From Halovivax cerinus (GTDB taxonomy: Archaea; Halobacteriota; Halobacteria; Halobacteriales; Natrialbaceae): a stretch of DNA of 64,000 nucleotides. The stretch covers positions 3,658,001 to 3,722,000 of the forward strand of contig NZ_CP101824.1 in NCBI RefSeq assembly GCF_024498195.1, in the 5' to 3' direction. The notes under the pieces were generated by a model. It saw only the letters and a list, made by a program, of their open reading frames with translations. It was not told where the DNA came from and searched no databases. The position numbers and the translations under genes are program-made. How positions within the stretch are numbered: position 1 is the first letter of the stretch; the number at the start of each line of letters is the position of its first letter. This document shows, one piece after another, positions 63,578-64,000 of this stretch.

Positions 63578-64000
63578 CTACGCCGATACGGATTCCTGTT
63601 CGGTCGATCGGTCTCGTGCTGTCACACCGGATACCTCGAACCGGGCACCGCCGGCCTCGCTCTCGGTCACCTCGATCGACCACCCGTGAGCGGCCACGAT
63701 CTCCGAGACGATCGCCAACCCGAATCCGGTTCCGTCGGGATCCGTCGACACGCCCTCCTCGAAGACCTCGTCTCGGTCGGCCGGCGGGATCCCGGGGCCG
63801 TCGTCCGCGACGAAGAATCCCGACCCGTCGGCGAGGGCACCGACGCGGATCGACACGTCGTCACCCGCGTGATCGACTGCGTTCCGGAACAGGTTCTCGA
63901 AGAGGCGCTTGAGTCGGTCGGGATCCGCGGCGAACACGCCGTCGGACTCGACGGAGAGGTCGGCGTTCGGACCGTCGACCATGTCCCAGCACTCGAGTGC
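63578..64000 (-). CDS. Sensor histidine kinase, C-terminal ATPase part (cut by window end)
   Basis: The frame is open to the window edge and encodes the HATPase domain: N-box FENLFRNAVDHAG, G1 VADDGPGIPPADRDEVFEEG and G2 GTGFGLAIVSEIVAAHGWSI, ending SVSA. The N-terminal sensor, HisKA dimerisation domain and phospho-acceptor His are beyond the window. It is probably a two-component sensor kinase of the PAS/HisKA type common in haloarchaea. An internal ATG at 63982 is not the start. Confidence 0.9.
   Translation of the reverse strand, partial: ALECWDMVDGPNADLSVESDGVFAADPDRLKRLFENLFRNAVDHAGDDVSIRVGALADGSGFFVADDGPGIPPADRDEVFEEGVSTDPDGTGFGLAIVSEIVAAHGWSIEVTESEAGGARFEVSGVTARDRSTEQESVSA

Overview
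The window is 64 kb of a haloarchaeal (class Halobacteria) chromosome. The evidence is high GC, very acidic predicted proteins, many leaderless genes with a TATA-like box about 26 bases upstream, Tat-dependent lipoproteins, CetZ tubulin, cofactor F420 genes (cofC, cofG), wyosine synthesis (twy1) and AglB-type N-glycosylation. I cannot fix the genus from sequence alone. I see no rRNA, tRNA or CRISPR array.

1-25 kb is mostly conserved core. A histidine-utilisation operon (hutU 3' end, hutG, hutI, hutH) has overlapping stop/start codons. After it come a DUF5813 gene, a TrkA-type K+ regulator with an Lrp-like RAM protein, a second RAM protein, tmk, an NDUFA9-like reductase, cetZ, cofC, cofG, an M48 protease, katG, a MazF-type toxin module, a Tat lipoprotein, twy1, phosphoglycolate phosphatase, a CHAT (caspase-fold) protein and a DUF368/PopT-like membrane protein. 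A DUF433/DUF5615 toxin-antitoxin pair lies between twy1 and a 63-bp duplicate of the twy1 3' end.

25.7-27.4 kb holds what I consider the most unusual locus. An isoprenyl-diphosphate-synthase-like protein is followed on the same strand by a Tat-exported precursor whose last 48 residues carry ten cysteines and end in Trp-Trp. The order and the enzyme/peptide pairing recall bacterial ComQ-ComX, in which a prenyl transferase modifies a peptide tryptophan. The functional link is inference.

27.8-58 kb is a surface-glycan island. It has aglB, an AglG-like glycosyltransferase, three further glycosyltransferases, a Wzx/AglR-like flippase, a sugar-nucleotide epimerase, and genes for precursors: glmS, glmM and glmU for UDP-GlcNAc, aglF for UDP-glucose and aglM for UDP-glucuronate. 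Interleaved are five alkaline-phosphatase-superfamily enzymes (three sulfatase-like, two phosphodiesterase-like). They lack the formylglycine motif and share a C-terminal 'L..LGY' tail. A decayed glycosyltransferase-phosphodiesterase pair (30.7-32.3 kb) mirrors the intact pair at 34.8-37.0 kb. The 38.5-46.6 kb part is AT-rich, carries a likely 231-bp MITE and a dead IS5-type element, and looks laterally acquired. A VapBC module sits at 47.7-48.4 kb.

58-64 kb has two tandem paralogous Tat lipoproteins with a remnant of a third copy between them, a Tat-exported protein with a zinc-phospholipase-C-like signature, aroC, and the 3' end of a histidine kinase gene.
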